Shown: in pieces, positions 9,362 through 21,747 of the stretch
Numbering within the stretch: position 1 is the stretch's first letter
How the letters are laid out: the number at the start of each line of letters is the position of its first letter
DNA from: an uncultured Methanospirillum sp.
GTDB lineage: Archaea; Halobacteriota; Methanomicrobia; Methanomicrobiales; Methanospirillaceae
Direction: 5' to 3'
NCBI RefSeq assembly: GCF_963668475.1
Contig: NZ_OY764544.1
Location: 2,108,001 to 2,172,000 of the forward strand
Length of the DNA stretch: 64,000 bases
Program-made: the position numbers and the translations under genes
The notes under the pieces: model-generated
The model's input: only the letters and a program-made list of their open reading frames with translations
Database searches by the model: none
Told to the model about the DNA's origin: nothing

Positions 9362-9973
9362 TTAAAGAGCCGGAGCCTTGGCAAAATCGGGGTATGTCGG
9401 AGGAAGCAGAAACAGGATATACATTCCTGATGTAGCCTTGGGCGGGACGTTCACAGTTCCTTCAATGATCTTCTCTTCAGGATAGCCGATATCCTGACAG
9501 ATCACCATACGGTATTCAGGATGTGAATGCAGCTTTTTTACAAGACTGTCGATCTTAAAAGAAGGATCTGTAATAAAGCAGAGTGAGCGACCCCGTCCGA
9601 CTTCATCACAAGCAGTACACATCGCATCATCGTGACCGCGTCCGTGTGCTGTAAGCACCAGGAGGTTTGTCAGGGAAGTATGGAGGCGTGCAGCACCAAG
9701 TTGTACTGAAGAGATCCCTGGAATAACCTCCCCAGGGAGATATCCGAGGCCCGATAACATGGGGTCTCCTGTCGACAGGAGAACAACCTCGTCAGGAAGA
9801 GATCTGAGAGCCTTGTAATCCTCTATGACCCTCACATCACATCCAGCGGGGATCTTTTTCTCAACAAGTGATATGGCCCGCTCTGATCCCACGATGAGGG
9901 TTGCTGATCTGATCACCTCTTCAGCCTGGCAGGTGAGGAGATCCGGACCGCAGCCAACCCCGACGATCTTCAT
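9362..9973 (-). CDS. cbiE: Cobalt-precorrin-7 (C5)-methyltransferase CbiE
   Basis: A 203-residue SAM-dependent tetrapyrrole methylase. It shows the family's N-terminal glycine loop (MKIVGVGCGPDLLT), the LLSTGDPMLSGLG nucleotide-binding motif, and the VIPGISSVQLGAARL motif. CbiE methylates C5 of the corrin ring; the C15 methylation and decarboxylation are done by the separate CbiT encoded at the other end of the operon. In proteobacteria the two are fused as CobL. Last gene of the cbi operon; it overlaps cbiD by 4 bp. Confidence 0.93.
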   Translation of the reverse strand: MKIVGVGCGPDLLTCQAEEVIRSATLIVGSERAISLVEKKIPAGCDVRVIEDYKALRSLPDEVVLLSTGDPMLSGLGYLPGEVIPGISSVQLGAARLHTSLTNLLVLTAHGRGHDDAMCTACDEVGRGRSLCFITDPSFKIDSLVKKLHSHPEYRMVICQDIGYPEEKIIEGTVNVPPKATSGMYILFLLPPTYPDFAKAPAL

Positions 9974-10977
9974 GGTGCCTCCCTGATTATTCGTCCTTCA
10001 CGATCAAGGATTACTATCCTGGTTTCGGGGTGATCGACACAGAAACCTGACATTGACTCCTGCGCACGCCGATCAAACTCATCCGTCCCGATCATCTCCT
10101 CAACTGTTCCATAACCAGAACCATCAAGAAATGCAGGGTTTATGAATTTCAGGATCAGTGCCGGCAGCCCGCACAGGATCACTTCCCCTTGCACATGGGC
10201 AAGCGCCGGACCGATCCGGGACCCGACCAGGACCACTTCATGACCTGGAAAGAGAAGACGCGAGTGCCTGAGCCCAACCCTTCCGGTGGTTAACACAACA
10301 CTACTGGCGCCGGATATCCGGTTTATGATAGTCTCTTCCAGGTGATCATCCCATGGCTCAACAAAGCCGGTCGAACCAAGGACCGAGATCCCACCAACTA
10401 CTCCCACCCTGGCATTGAGCGTCAGGGAGGCAATACGAACTCCATCCTCTGCAGAAAGGGTTACCCTGACACCGGAAAGCCCGGTGACCTCTAGTGCTTC
10501 GCTTATGGCAGAGCGGATTTCTGCAAATGCCGGGGGACTGATTGCAGGTGCTCCCTTCGGGTATCGCGGGTTTTCTCGATCCCATCTCCCAATACCATCC
10601 CCGACAATAATCTCAACGCCAGCTGCAGCCGGTACTGCATATGCATGAAACCTGATACCTGCAGTGACATCATCAGGATAGTCACCTGAATACTTTTTAG
10701 AGACTCCATGGCCATCCTCACCTTTTGCTTCCACCTGCACCCTGATGCCTGCAGGTGTCATAACCGTGATGGGGCCGGAAACAGGATCTTTCAGCGAAAG
10801 GACCGCGGCTTTCACTGCTACTGCAGCGGTTGTTCCGGTGGTGAATCCACGCATCAGGATCGTTCCGTCAGCGGTAAGAACCGCAAGACCTGATTCCGCT
10901 TCCATTAGTGCTTTGGAATTGGTGCAGGCATTCACCCATGATACGGGGTATACAAACCCGCTCACCGGATCGATCAC
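9970..10977 (-). CDS. cbiD: Cobalt-precorrin-5B (C1)-methyltransferase CbiD
   Basis: A 335-residue protein with the CbiD hallmark RGFTTGTTAAVAVKAA near residue 39 and later SGVRVTLSAEDGVRIA and GVVGGISVLGSTGFVEPW. It methylates C1 in the anaerobic (early cobalt) cobalamin pathway. The frame is open to 11166, but I start at the GTG at 10977. It follows the cbiC stop by 11 bp, is preceded by a GGTGATTT sequence, and gives VIDPVSGFVYPVSW, which matches family N-termini. The upstream extension is cysteine-rich and unlike CbiD. Confidence 0.93.
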   Translation of the reverse strand: MIDPVSGFVYPVSWVNACTNSKALMEAESGLAVLTADGTILMRGFTTGTTAAVAVKAAVLSLKDPVSGPITVMTPAGIRVQVEAKGEDGHGVSKKYSGDYPDDVTAGIRFHAYAVPAAAGVEIIVGDGIGRWDRENPRYPKGAPAISPPAFAEIRSAISEALEVTGLSGVRVTLSAEDGVRIASLTLNARVGVVGGISVLGSTGFVEPWDDHLEETIINRISGASSVVLTTGRVGLRHSRLLFPGHEVVLVGSRIGPALAHVQGEVILCGLPALILKFINPAFLDGSGYGTVEEMIGTDEFDRRAQESMSGFCVDHPETRIVILDREGRIIREAP

Positions 10978-10988
10978 AAAATCACCGC

Positions 10989-11648
10989 TTATTGCCTGGA
11001 AACAAACATGGTGATGATCTCGTTCAGCGCTGCCACTGCAATTGGCGTTCCTCCACGCGTACCTTCGTTTGAGATGGATGGAATTGCGACCGCCCGAAGT
11101 ACTTCCTTTGACTCTGCAGCATTTACAAAACCAACAGGTGTCCCGATAACAAGTGCCGGGCGACAACCACCGCGAATCATATCACATACAACAAGAAGTG
11201 CAGAGGGTGCATTCCCAATCACAATGATCGAACCATCAAATTGATCACGTGCTGCCAGGAACCCGGCTGATGTCCGGGTTATGGCGCCAGAGTCTTCTGA
11301 TCCGGACGGGATGTCCAGAACACAGGTTACCCGGCTTGAATGTCCCTTCTTCTGAATACCGGTCTCCACCATCCTGATATCGGTAAATATCGGGGCTCCT
11401 GCAGAAAGGGCAGCAAGGCCTGCAGGTATTGGATCATTGCAGAACCGCATCAGGTCAGCCATGGCAAAGTCACCAACTGCAATTGAACACCGCTGCCTGA
11501 TCCTATCTTCAGGAGTCTTATCACCGATGGCTTTGCGAGCCATCTCCCTTGAACGGGATGATATTGAGTATCCCTCCTGCGTGTCTGCGCCGATATCAAT
11601 ATAGGTATTTCCGGTGGTATCCCCGGGGCGTAATGATTCCTCTGACAT
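10989..11648 (-). CDS. cbiC: Cobalt-precorrin-8 methylmutase CbiC
   Basis: A 219-residue methylmutase that moves the C11 methyl group to C12 to give cobyrinic acid. It has the family's SREMARKAIGD start, GAPIFTDIRMVETGI, VIGNAPSALL and IGTPVGFVNAAESKE blocks. The start at 11648 is supported by a GAGGTGAGG ribosome binding site directly upstream; it overlaps cbiH by 53 bp. Where many CbiC/CobH proteins have an active-site His (R-x-I-H-x-x-GD), this one reads RCSIAVGDF, so the His seems to be replaced. Whether that is usual for archaeal members I cannot check. Confidence 0.92.
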   Translation of the reverse strand: MSEESLRPGDTTGNTYIDIGADTQEGYSISSRSREMARKAIGDKTPEDRIRQRCSIAVGDFAMADLMRFCNDPIPAGLAALSAGAPIFTDIRMVETGIQKKGHSSRVTCVLDIPSGSEDSGAITRTSAGFLAARDQFDGSIIVIGNAPSALLVVCDMIRGGCRPALVIGTPVGFVNAAESKEVLRAVAIPSISNEGTRGGTPIAVAALNEIITMFVSRQ

Positions 11649-12396
11649 CCTCACCTCTCTTCCAGATTCTTGTCTCTTCTCCACCAATAAAAACAACGGC
11701 GTGCATATCTATTTGATCCTCGATCTCCCAGACTTTTCCGAGCGTGGTATACAGTACCGACTCATCCTCCCGGTACGCATTCCTGACTATGCCCACTGGT
11801 GTATCGGGCGGGAGATAGTTCAGGGCAAGAGCGACTGCTTCACCGAGTTGTTCAGTCCGGGTCCTGCTCTTAGGGTTATACAGAACCACAGGCATCTTCA
11901 CTGAGAACAATGCCGAAAGTCTCGACCTTATCACATCCCGCGGGGTGAGAAGATCTGAGAGACTTACCACGGCAAAATCCCCGGACAACGGAGAACCCAG
12001 TCGTGCAGCACCAGCAGTTGCTGCGGTAACTCCGGGAACGATCTCTACCGGTATCGCAAGGCTGGTATGATCAAGAACCTCAAGCACGATGCTTGCCATT
12101 CCATACACACCCGGATCACCGCCGGAGACCATGGATACACTCGTGGTTCTGGCAAGGTTGATGCACTCTTCTGCACGATCAACCTCTTTTCCCATCCTGC
12201 TTCTGACGACATTCTTCCCGTCAAGCAGATGGCTGATCTGATCAAGGTAAAAGTCGTTCCCGATGACAACTGCTGAATCTGCAATCACCTTTTCAGCACG
12301 ACGGGTCAGCATTTCAGGCGACCCGGGACCAATTCCAACAATATAGAGCCTGCCCGTTATTGGTTCATCGGGCGAAGGCAAGGGTGACATTTCCAT
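11596..12396 (-). CDS. cbiH: Cobalt-factor III / precorrin-3B C17-methyltransferase CbiH
   Basis: A 266-residue tetrapyrrole methylase with RLYIVGIGPGSPEMLTRRAE, the MVSGGDPGVYGMA SAM-binding loop, IVPGVTAATAGAARLGSPL and VVLYNPKSRTR. The last block is typical of the C17 methyltransferase that also contracts the ring. It overlaps cbiG by 32 bp and cbiC by 53 bp, so expression is tightly coupled. No C-terminal ferredoxin-like domain is attached, unlike some bacterial CbiH60 forms. Confidence 0.94.
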   Translation of the reverse strand: MEMSPLPSPDEPITGRLYIVGIGPGSPEMLTRRAEKVIADSAVVIGNDFYLDQISHLLDGKNVVRSRMGKEVDRAEECINLARTTSVSMVSGGDPGVYGMASIVLEVLDHTSLAIPVEIVPGVTAATAGAARLGSPLSGDFAVVSLSDLLTPRDVIRSRLSALFSVKMPVVLYNPKSRTRTEQLGEAVALALNYLPPDTPVGIVRNAYREDESVLYTTLGKVWEIEDQIDMHAVVFIGGEETRIWKRGEDVRGIITPRGYHRKYLY

Positions 12397-13240
12397 AGAC
12401 TTTCTTCTCCATTATGAGTTCTTTTTTGTATGATACCGCGAGGGCAGCTGGTTCGGCAACACCAGGAAGACCAAAACGCTCAGCTGCAGATTCAGACGGC
12501 ACCGATTCTCTGCAGAGTGTCTCCTGATCAAGATAGATCAGATTACCTCCAATCTCCCTGATTGCATCGGTCAGACCCTGTTCATGAAGTTTCAGAGTGG
12601 TGGTGGCGTAGATACTGATATCAGAACGTGTCAGAGTTGCTGACATGAGGGCCTCATCAATTGCCTCAACGATCTCCCTGGATGTTGCCCCTTTCCTGCA
12701 GCCGATGCCGGCTGTATAGGGTGCATCAGAGACGAGAAATGAAACACCCCCACCAGCAATGACCATACCCGGCCCTTCAACAGAGTAGATGCCTGCAGTT
12801 CCAGTGAGTACCGCAGCATTTGATCTCCGGGTTGATCCAGGATTAACAACGCGAAGGCCCTTTTCCTCAGCAATGCCCTCCGCCGATGCCCTCCCGGTTG
12901 CTTCAGTGGCGGTTGTAATCACCGGGATCAGGCCCAGTTTTTTCTCGAGTTCATACGCGAGGTCATTTGCACCATGATGCCCCCCTGATATCGGAATTAC
13001 ATACCTCAAGTCCGGGCTTACCACAACGACTGCGGGATCACGCCACTTGTCAGTGAGAAGCGGGGCTATCTTTCGCACCACGATCCCGATCGCCATAAGG
13101 GCTACGATCCGATCTGCTGTGCTAATGGTATCAGTAAAAACCGAGTCGTGATATGCAACAAAGGAGCCGCCGAGCGCTGATGCAATCCGCTCTGCAGGTT
13201 CTGAAAAATAAGGAAGAGCGGTAACGATGGTTCCTGTCAT
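12365..13240 (-). CDS. cbiG: Cobalt-precorrin-5A hydrolase CbiG
   Basis: A 291-residue protein that opens the delta-lactone and releases acetaldehyde during anaerobic corrin synthesis. The N-terminal domain shows VALMAIGIVVRKIAPLLTDK and YVIPISGGHHGANDLA. The C-terminal CobE-like domain shows AGIGCRKGATSREIVEAIDE and SIYATTTLKLHEQGL. Both domains are present, so the protein is full length. It overlaps cbiF by 4 bp upstream and cbiH downstream. Confidence 0.95.
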   Translation of the reverse strand: MTGTIVTALPYFSEPAERIASALGGSFVAYHDSVFTDTISTADRIVALMAIGIVVRKIAPLLTDKWRDPAVVVVSPDLRYVIPISGGHHGANDLAYELEKKLGLIPVITTATEATGRASAEGIAEEKGLRVVNPGSTRRSNAAVLTGTAGIYSVEGPGMVIAGGGVSFLVSDAPYTAGIGCRKGATSREIVEAIDEALMSATLTRSDISIYATTTLKLHEQGLTDAIREIGGNLIYLDQETLCRESVPSESAAERFGLPGVAEPAALAVSYKKELIMEKKVYGNVTLAFAR

Positions 13241-13953
13241 GAATATAATTCAGATCTAACATGGCCGGGAAGTTCATCGCCAAAGACCTCTCCGATAAGC
13301 AGGAGCGCTGAACGGCATATTCCCGCATCCTTTGCCATTTGTGCAATCGTTCCCACCGTTCCCCTGATAATCTGCTGATCCGGCCAGGTAGCATGATAGA
13401 TGACCACCGCCGGAGTCCCGGGTGGATGCGACACCTTTGCAACCACCTCATTCAGACGATCGGATCCAAGAAAGATCGCCATCGTTTCCCGGTGCAGTGA
13501 ATATTCCCTGATGTGATCATGCTCAAGAGTCTTTCCAGCTGGCCTTGTGATGATGACCGACTCTGATACACCCCGCAGAGTAAGTTGGGTCTGGAGCGCT
13601 GCAGCAGCTCCGAATAGGGATGAAACCCCGGGAACTACCTCCGTAGATATTCCTTCTGCCTTGAGTAGATCCATCTGCTCGATTATTGCCCCGTAAAGTG
13701 CAGGGTCACCGGAATGGAGCCTCACTACAGTTTTCTCATCCCGGCAGGCCTTGACCATCAGCGGAGTCATCTCTTCTAGAGACATCCCGTTGCTATCATA
13801 TTTTTCAGGTGCGGGTGATCTGTTGACAAGATCCGGGTTTACAAGAGAGCCTGCGTAAACCAGGAGATCAGCTGACCTAATCAGATTATTTCCTTTAACC
13901 GTGATCAGATCGGGATCTCCCGGCCCAGCACCGACAAACCATACCGGTTTCAT
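13237..13953 (-). CDS. cbiF: Cobalt-precorrin-4 C11-methyltransferase CbiF
   Basis: A 238-residue SAM-dependent methyltransferase with VWFVGAGPGDPDLITVKG, the characteristic LLVYAGSLVNPDLV, TVVRLHSGDPALYGAI and EVVPGVSSLFGAAAALQ. It methylates C11 of the corrin ring. It overlaps cbiL and cbiG by 4 bp each. Confidence 0.96.
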   Translation of the reverse strand: MKPVWFVGAGPGDPDLITVKGNNLIRSADLLVYAGSLVNPDLVNRSPAPEKYDSNGMSLEEMTPLMVKACRDEKTVVRLHSGDPALYGAIIEQMDLLKAEGISTEVVPGVSSLFGAAAALQTQLTLRGVSESVIITRPAGKTLEHDHIREYSLHRETMAIFLGSDRLNEVVAKVSHPPGTPAVVIYHATWPDQQIIRGTVGTIAQMAKDAGICRSALLLIGEVFGDELPGHVRSELYS

Positions 13954-14558
13954 GGTTCCTTCTCCGCAAACAGGAGTGAGAAGTAATTGCTCTCATCAGG
14001 AAGATCATCCCTCCAGATCTTCATACCTTCCATGTACATCCGTTCAACAAGAACAAACCTGCTGTATCCTTCCTTTTTCAACCGTTCTGCTGCCTCACGC
14101 GGACGTCTGACTTTCATCTGGATTTTCACCAGCTCCGGGCTGCCATCAGAGACAGAGAATCCGCCATTGATTGGTTTTTCAGTCACAGATGTGAGAGCTG
14201 TGATTGAACTGACGCCTGGAACCGTGCTGATCTGGATGTGAGGGTGCTTCTTCTTGAGAACAACACAAAGCCTGGAAAATGTTGAAAAAATATTTGGATC
14301 ACCGATGATTCCGAACACTGCATTACCTGTTTCGGCAACAGGAGCAATAATCCCGGCATTCTCTTCGATCTGTCTTGATATTGCGGCCTCATCATGGCTC
14401 ATCGGAAAGGAGAGTTCGACCGGGGTGCAGTATGGCTCAACAAGGCTCCGCGCAATTCCTCCGGGAACAAAGACGCGATCTGCTTCACTCAAATGTCGTA
14501 CCGCAGAGAGCGTGAGCAGTTCTGGATCCCCGGGACCAAGCCCGACAGCAGTCAGCAT
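13950..14558 (-). CDS. cbiL: Cobalt-factor II / precorrin-2 C20-methyltransferase CbiL
   Basis: A 202-residue tetrapyrrole methylase beginning MLTAVGLGPGDPELLTL, with VFGIIGDPNIFSTFSRL in the SAM-binding region and STVPGVSSITALTSV, the pattern of C20 methyltransferases. It carries out the first methylation after cobalt insertion. The protein is slightly shorter than typical bacterial CbiL (about 230 residues). It overlaps cbiT by 7 bp and cbiF by 4 bp. Confidence 0.92.
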   Translation of the reverse strand: MLTAVGLGPGDPELLTLSAVRHLSEADRVFVPGGIARSLVEPYCTPVELSFPMSHDEAAISRQIEENAGIIAPVAETGNAVFGIIGDPNIFSTFSRLCVVLKKKHPHIQISTVPGVSSITALTSVTEKPINGGFSVSDGSPELVKIQMKVRRPREAAERLKKEGYSRFVLVERMYMEGMKIWRDDLPDESNYFSLLFAEKEP

Positions 14559-15100
14559 CCGGTACCACCACAGATAATAAAGACCGGATCAAGCGGTTTG
14601 AGCATGATGCCTGATCCAATTGAGTAACTTCGGGATATTTGTGCCATGACGACCTCCCTGAACAAACCGTGCTTCTTCAGATAAGATACTGCAGTATTGA
14701 CGGTTTCAAGCATCACTGCGTTGATTACCAGGGATCGAACTTTGAGTTGCGCGAGGGCATCTATCATTTCACCAAGCCCCTGTGATCCTCCTACAAAGAC
14801 ACTATCCAGATGGTCCACAGTTGAGAGAAATGTTCTGACATCCTCATGAAATACTGATACATTAGAGATTTCGTTTGCCTGTGCTTCCCGTTCGGTCCAG
14901 GTACATGCCTCGACACGTCGATCAACAGCAAGAACCCGTTTCACCAGCGGTGCCGCCTCAAGGGATACCCGACCGGTCCCACAGCCGAGATCTGCAAAGA
15001 TATCATCAGGAGAAAGATTCAGTTTAAATAGGGAGATTGCAAGGATTTCATCCTTGGTGGGACCCCCTGCAGGTGGCCTGCCTGGTATATCAGTATTCAT
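14552..15100 (-). CDS. cbiT: Cobalt-precorrin-6B C15-methyltransferase (decarboxylating) CbiT
   Basis: A 182-residue Rossmann-fold methyltransferase with the SAM motif IFADLGCGTGRVSLEAA, followed by VLAVDRRVEACTWTE and VFVGGSQGLGEMIDAL. It methylates C15 and decarboxylates the C12 acetate side chain. I prefer the ATG at 15100 because it gives the short N-terminal arm before GGPTKDEI seen in archaeal CbiT; a GTG at 15124 is also possible. It follows cbiO by about 45 bp. Confidence 0.93.
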   Translation of the reverse strand: MNTDIPGRPPAGGPTKDEILAISLFKLNLSPDDIFADLGCGTGRVSLEAAPLVKRVLAVDRRVEACTWTEREAQANEISNVSVFHEDVRTFLSTVDHLDSVFVGGSQGLGEMIDALAQLKVRSLVINAVMLETVNTAVSYLKKHGLFREVVMAQISRSYSIGSGIMLKPLDPVFIICGGTGC

Positions 15101-15145
15101 AGGCTTCGTATATGTTGACGGCACTCCACAAAAGAGGTGCGTTTC

Positions 15146-16369
15146 TTAGTGCGTTTGTTCAAATGTGGTAGACACCAGATTGTCTGGAACTTCAGAGAGG
15201 TTGTTATTCAAACCGGTGATCACCTGAATAGTCCTTTTATTTTCTGAGTTGAACTCCTGTACCCTTTCTACAACCCTCGGAACCATCCCGCCCGATGTCA
15301 GGATCAGGGATCTTCTTCCATTCATGGCATGAAGGATACATTTGTCGATGACCGCATAGGTATAATCAGGGATCACACCCCATTGGCGGGCACAGATCTT
15401 TGCCCTGCTTCCCATCGCTCCAATTGTCCGAATCTCCTTATCCTCAACAATTCTTTTGATCATCTCCTGATCAGCCAGTGCCACATCAACCACTGTGATC
15501 ACACCACATCCATGACTATGGAGTTGCATTCCCCCATGGCGATCACATTCAATAATCCTGATCATATCAAGGATGGAACGCGGCATCTGAGAATCGTTTC
15601 TGACACCACGCCGGATCAGTTCAGTATATAACTCTACGATCACCGGCATTTTAAGCCGTGCCCGGCGGACCAGTTCCTTGTCCGCAAATGCCTGTTCAGG
15701 AGTTCCTCTTGCTATGATCTCCCCTTTTTCCATCAGGATGATCGTATCAGCCCATGAATATGCAAGTTCGACATCATGGGTTGATATGATGATAGTCTTT
15801 CCCTGATGGTGAAGTTCCTCGAGAAGATCCATGATATCTTCTGATCCTGCAGGATCGAGCATGCTGGTTGGTTCATCAAGGATGAGAACTTCAGGATCCA
15901 TTGCAAGAATGCCTGCAATAGCTACTCTCTTCTTTTCTCCTCCTGATAATTGATGAGGAGGCCTCCTTTCAAATCCTTCAAGCCCGACCTGATGGAGAGC
16001 GGTGAGCACAACGGATTCAATTTTTTCCCGCGAATATTCAAGATTTGCAGGCCCGAATGCCACATCCTGCCATACTGTCGGCGCTATGATCTGACGGTCG
16101 GCATCCTGAAAAACGAACCCGATCTTCTGTCGTAAATTTCGGAGTGAGGTGCGGGAGTATTTCAGGAGTTCTCCATGAAACCGGATTTCTCCGGCATCCG
16201 GACGAAGCATTCCATTAAGCATCAGGAGAAGTGTTGATTTCCCTGCCCCATTTGCCCCGACCAGAGCGATCTTTGCTTTTGACTCAATCGGGAAGGTGAT
16301 ATCCCGTAGTGCATTATTCTTTCCCAGGTACCTGAATGAAACACCAGAGATCTCCAAAATAGGATTCAT
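15146..16369 (-). CDS. cbiO: CbiO-type ABC ATPase with an extra C-terminal domain
   Basis: The first 250 residues or so are an energy-coupling-factor ATPase of a cobalt transporter: Walker A LVGANGAGKSTLL, Q-loop FVFQDADRQI, signature HQLSGGEKKRVAIAG, Walker B VLILDEPTSMLDP, and switch His in STHDVELAY. About 130 further residues follow, with HSHGCGVITVVDVA, TIGAMGSRAKICARQWG and SLILTSGGMVPRVVERV. I do not recognise this domain and it is absent from ordinary CbiO. The permease partners CbiM and CbiQ are not adjacent. First gene of the cbi operon, divergent from the rRNA operon. Start set at the ATG at 16369, preceded by GGTGGTGC. Confidence 0.88.
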   Translation of the reverse strand: MNPILEISGVSFRYLGKNNALRDITFPIESKAKIALVGANGAGKSTLLLMLNGMLRPDAGEIRFHGELLKYSRTSLRNLRQKIGFVFQDADRQIIAPTVWQDVAFGPANLEYSREKIESVVLTALHQVGLEGFERRPPHQLSGGEKKRVAIAGILAMDPEVLILDEPTSMLDPAGSEDIMDLLEELHHQGKTIIISTHDVELAYSWADTIILMEKGEIIARGTPEQAFADKELVRRARLKMPVIVELYTELIRRGVRNDSQMPRSILDMIRIIECDRHGGMQLHSHGCGVITVVDVALADQEMIKRIVEDKEIRTIGAMGSRAKICARQWGVIPDYTYAVIDKCILHAMNGRRSLILTSGGMVPRVVERVQEFNSENKRTIQVITGLNNNLSEVPDNLVSTTFEQTH

Positions 16370-16819
16370 CTGCACCACCATGATTTTTCAAATGGTCCGA
16401 CATTCTTTCGGAACGCGGGGAATAACCCAAAGAAACCAGAGAGTTCAGAGAGAAACTCATGTTCCTGAAAAGATAAGAAAAGTATAATGATACATCCCCA
16501 GGAGTTCGTATTGAGGAAATAAGTTTTGAATTAAGTCCAAATAAATTGATCAGTCTCCCTGTTAATAATCCGTCCGGGGTTTTATAGAGATATCAGGCAG
16601 ACAACCATAAGACTTCGCGCAGAAGTCATAATCCGCCAACAATGAGACCTCAATAAACATTTAGAACGATTATGACCAGATAACCGGAGAAGTAGAATTT
16701 AAAATAAGGATCAATAACCCAAAAGTCAGGATCTCTGGAGAGGAATTTCCGAAGGAAATATATAGAATATGATGTAACTTTAGTATCCCACGCTCACCAC
16801 GAACGTGGCATACGGCTCA
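16370..16819. other. Intergenic region between cbi operon and rRNA operon
   Basis: This 450-bp AT-rich stretch has no convincing gene. It must contain the promoter for cbiO on the minus strand. On the plus strand a TTTTATAGAGAT sequence at about 16580-16591 is TATA-like, and an inverted repeat GACTTC-GCGCA-GAAGTC (16611-16627) lies about 25 bp beyond it, as an operator would. A second TATA-like AAATATATAGAA lies near 16757. These could be additional upstream rRNA promoters. Confidence 0.4.
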
Positions 16820-16878
16820 AACGTTGTTGTTTGGGGGTTAATGCCTACAAAGGTATATAAGCCTTCGAACACAACGTT
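16820..16878 (+). promoter_or_regulatory. Proximal rRNA operon promoter with flanking inverted repeat
   Basis: A strong archaeal TATA box (GGTATATAAG, core 16853-16860) is preceded by an A-rich TFB-recognition-like stretch (CTACAAA). Transcription would start near 16884, about 130 nt before mature 16S. The TATA box sits between inverted arms AACGTTGTTGTT (16820-16831) and AACACAACGTT (16868-16878), which match at 11 of 12 positions allowing one deletion. The dyad would place bound protein on both sides of the TATA box. Confidence 0.65.
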
Positions 16879-16938
16879 AGAGGCCGTTTAGATGGGAGCC
16901 CGAACTGTGAACAGCGATGTTGCAACGGGTTCGACATA

Positions 16939-16973
16939 GGAATACTGATGGTGTGGACATCTGTCCGCACCCG
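16939..16973 (+). other. 5' arm of the pre-16S rRNA processing stem
   Basis: GGAATACTGATGGT at 16939-16952 is perfectly complementary to ACCATCAGTATTCC at 18534-18547. Pairing continues between CTGTCCG-CACCCG (16961-16973) and CGGGTGCCGGACAG (18512-18525) across a short bulged region. Archaeal pre-16S RNA is excised from such a stem by the tRNA-splicing endonuclease at a bulge-helix-bulge. Confidence 0.8.
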
Positions 16974-17017
16974 CCAATAGTCCGAGCAAGTGTGCGTTGC
17001 GAAAAGTAACCAAACAA

Positions 17018-18484
<1,467 letters not shown>

Positions 18485-18511
18485 AACGATTTATAAGCGG
18501 TATTATTGCAA

Positions 18512-18547
18512 CGGGTGCCGGACAGACCATAAAACCATCAGTATTCC
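18512..18547 (+). other. 3' arm of the pre-16S rRNA processing stem
   Basis: Complement of the segment at 16939-16973; together they enclose the whole 16S gene. The arm lies between the 16S 3' end and tRNA-Ala. Confidence 0.8.
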
Positions 18548-18559
18548 AAATAAAATGGT

Positions 18560-18632
18560 GGGCTCGTAGCTCAGTTGGAAGAGCGCGGCGTTTGCAACGC
18601 CGAGGCCTGGGGTTCAAATCCCCACGGGTCCA
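18560..18632 (+). tRNA. tRNA-Ala (anticodon TGC) in the 16S-23S spacer
   Basis: A 73-nt cloverleaf. The acceptor stem GGGCTCG pairs with CGGGTCC (with two G-U pairs), the D arm has TAGCTCAGTTGGAAGAGC, the anticodon loop is TTTGCAA between CGGCG-type stem arms, and the T arm has GGTTCAAATCC. CCA is not encoded. A spacer tRNA-Ala is standard in euryarchaeal rRNA operons. Confidence 0.97.
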
Positions 18633-18718
18633 CTGCCAGTGCACCAGGTGATGCAAATCGCCGGGGAAGGGCTTGAGACCCCGTGAAATCGGGGCGATGA
18701 TAGGCCGTGTATAGGAAT

Positions 18719-18758
18719 TGCTGCGTTTAGGACGTTAAATGGGTTTGACGGAACTGGA
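18719..18758 (+). other. 5' arm of the pre-23S rRNA processing stem
   Basis: TGCTGCGTTTAG (18719-18730) and GGGTTTGACGGAACTGGA (18741-18758) are complementary to CTAAACGCAGCA (21701-21712) and TCCAGTTCTTCAAACCC (21674-21690), with an internal loop between the two helices. Mature 23S must begin after this arm. Confidence 0.75.
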
Positions 18759-18761
18759 CGA

Positions 18762-21668
<2,907 letters not shown>

Positions 21669-21673
21669 ATTCT

Positions 21674-21712
21674 TCCAGTTCTTCAAACCCAGACGAAATT
21701 CTAAACGCAGCA
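21674..21712 (+). other. 3' arm of the pre-23S rRNA processing stem
   Basis: Complement of 18719-18758 in two helices of about 17 and 12 bp. Lies between the 23S 3' end and tRNA-Cys. Confidence 0.75.
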
Positions 21713-21747
21713 CATTCCAATACATAGTCTTGACTAACTCAAGCTAA

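Noticed and set aside
10978..11166. Longer CbiD with a cysteine-rich N-terminal extension
   Set aside because: The extension runs inside the cbiC coding region and is unlike CbiD; the GTG at 10977 has a ribosome site.
12365..12396. The 32-bp cbiG-cbiH overlap as a frameshift
   Set aside because: Both proteins are full length with proper motifs; overlapping starts are normal in this operon.
18560..18632. tRNA-Ala as a possible attachment site for an integrated element
   Set aside because: It lies inside an intact rRNA operon and no repeat of its 3' end was noticed elsewhere in the window.
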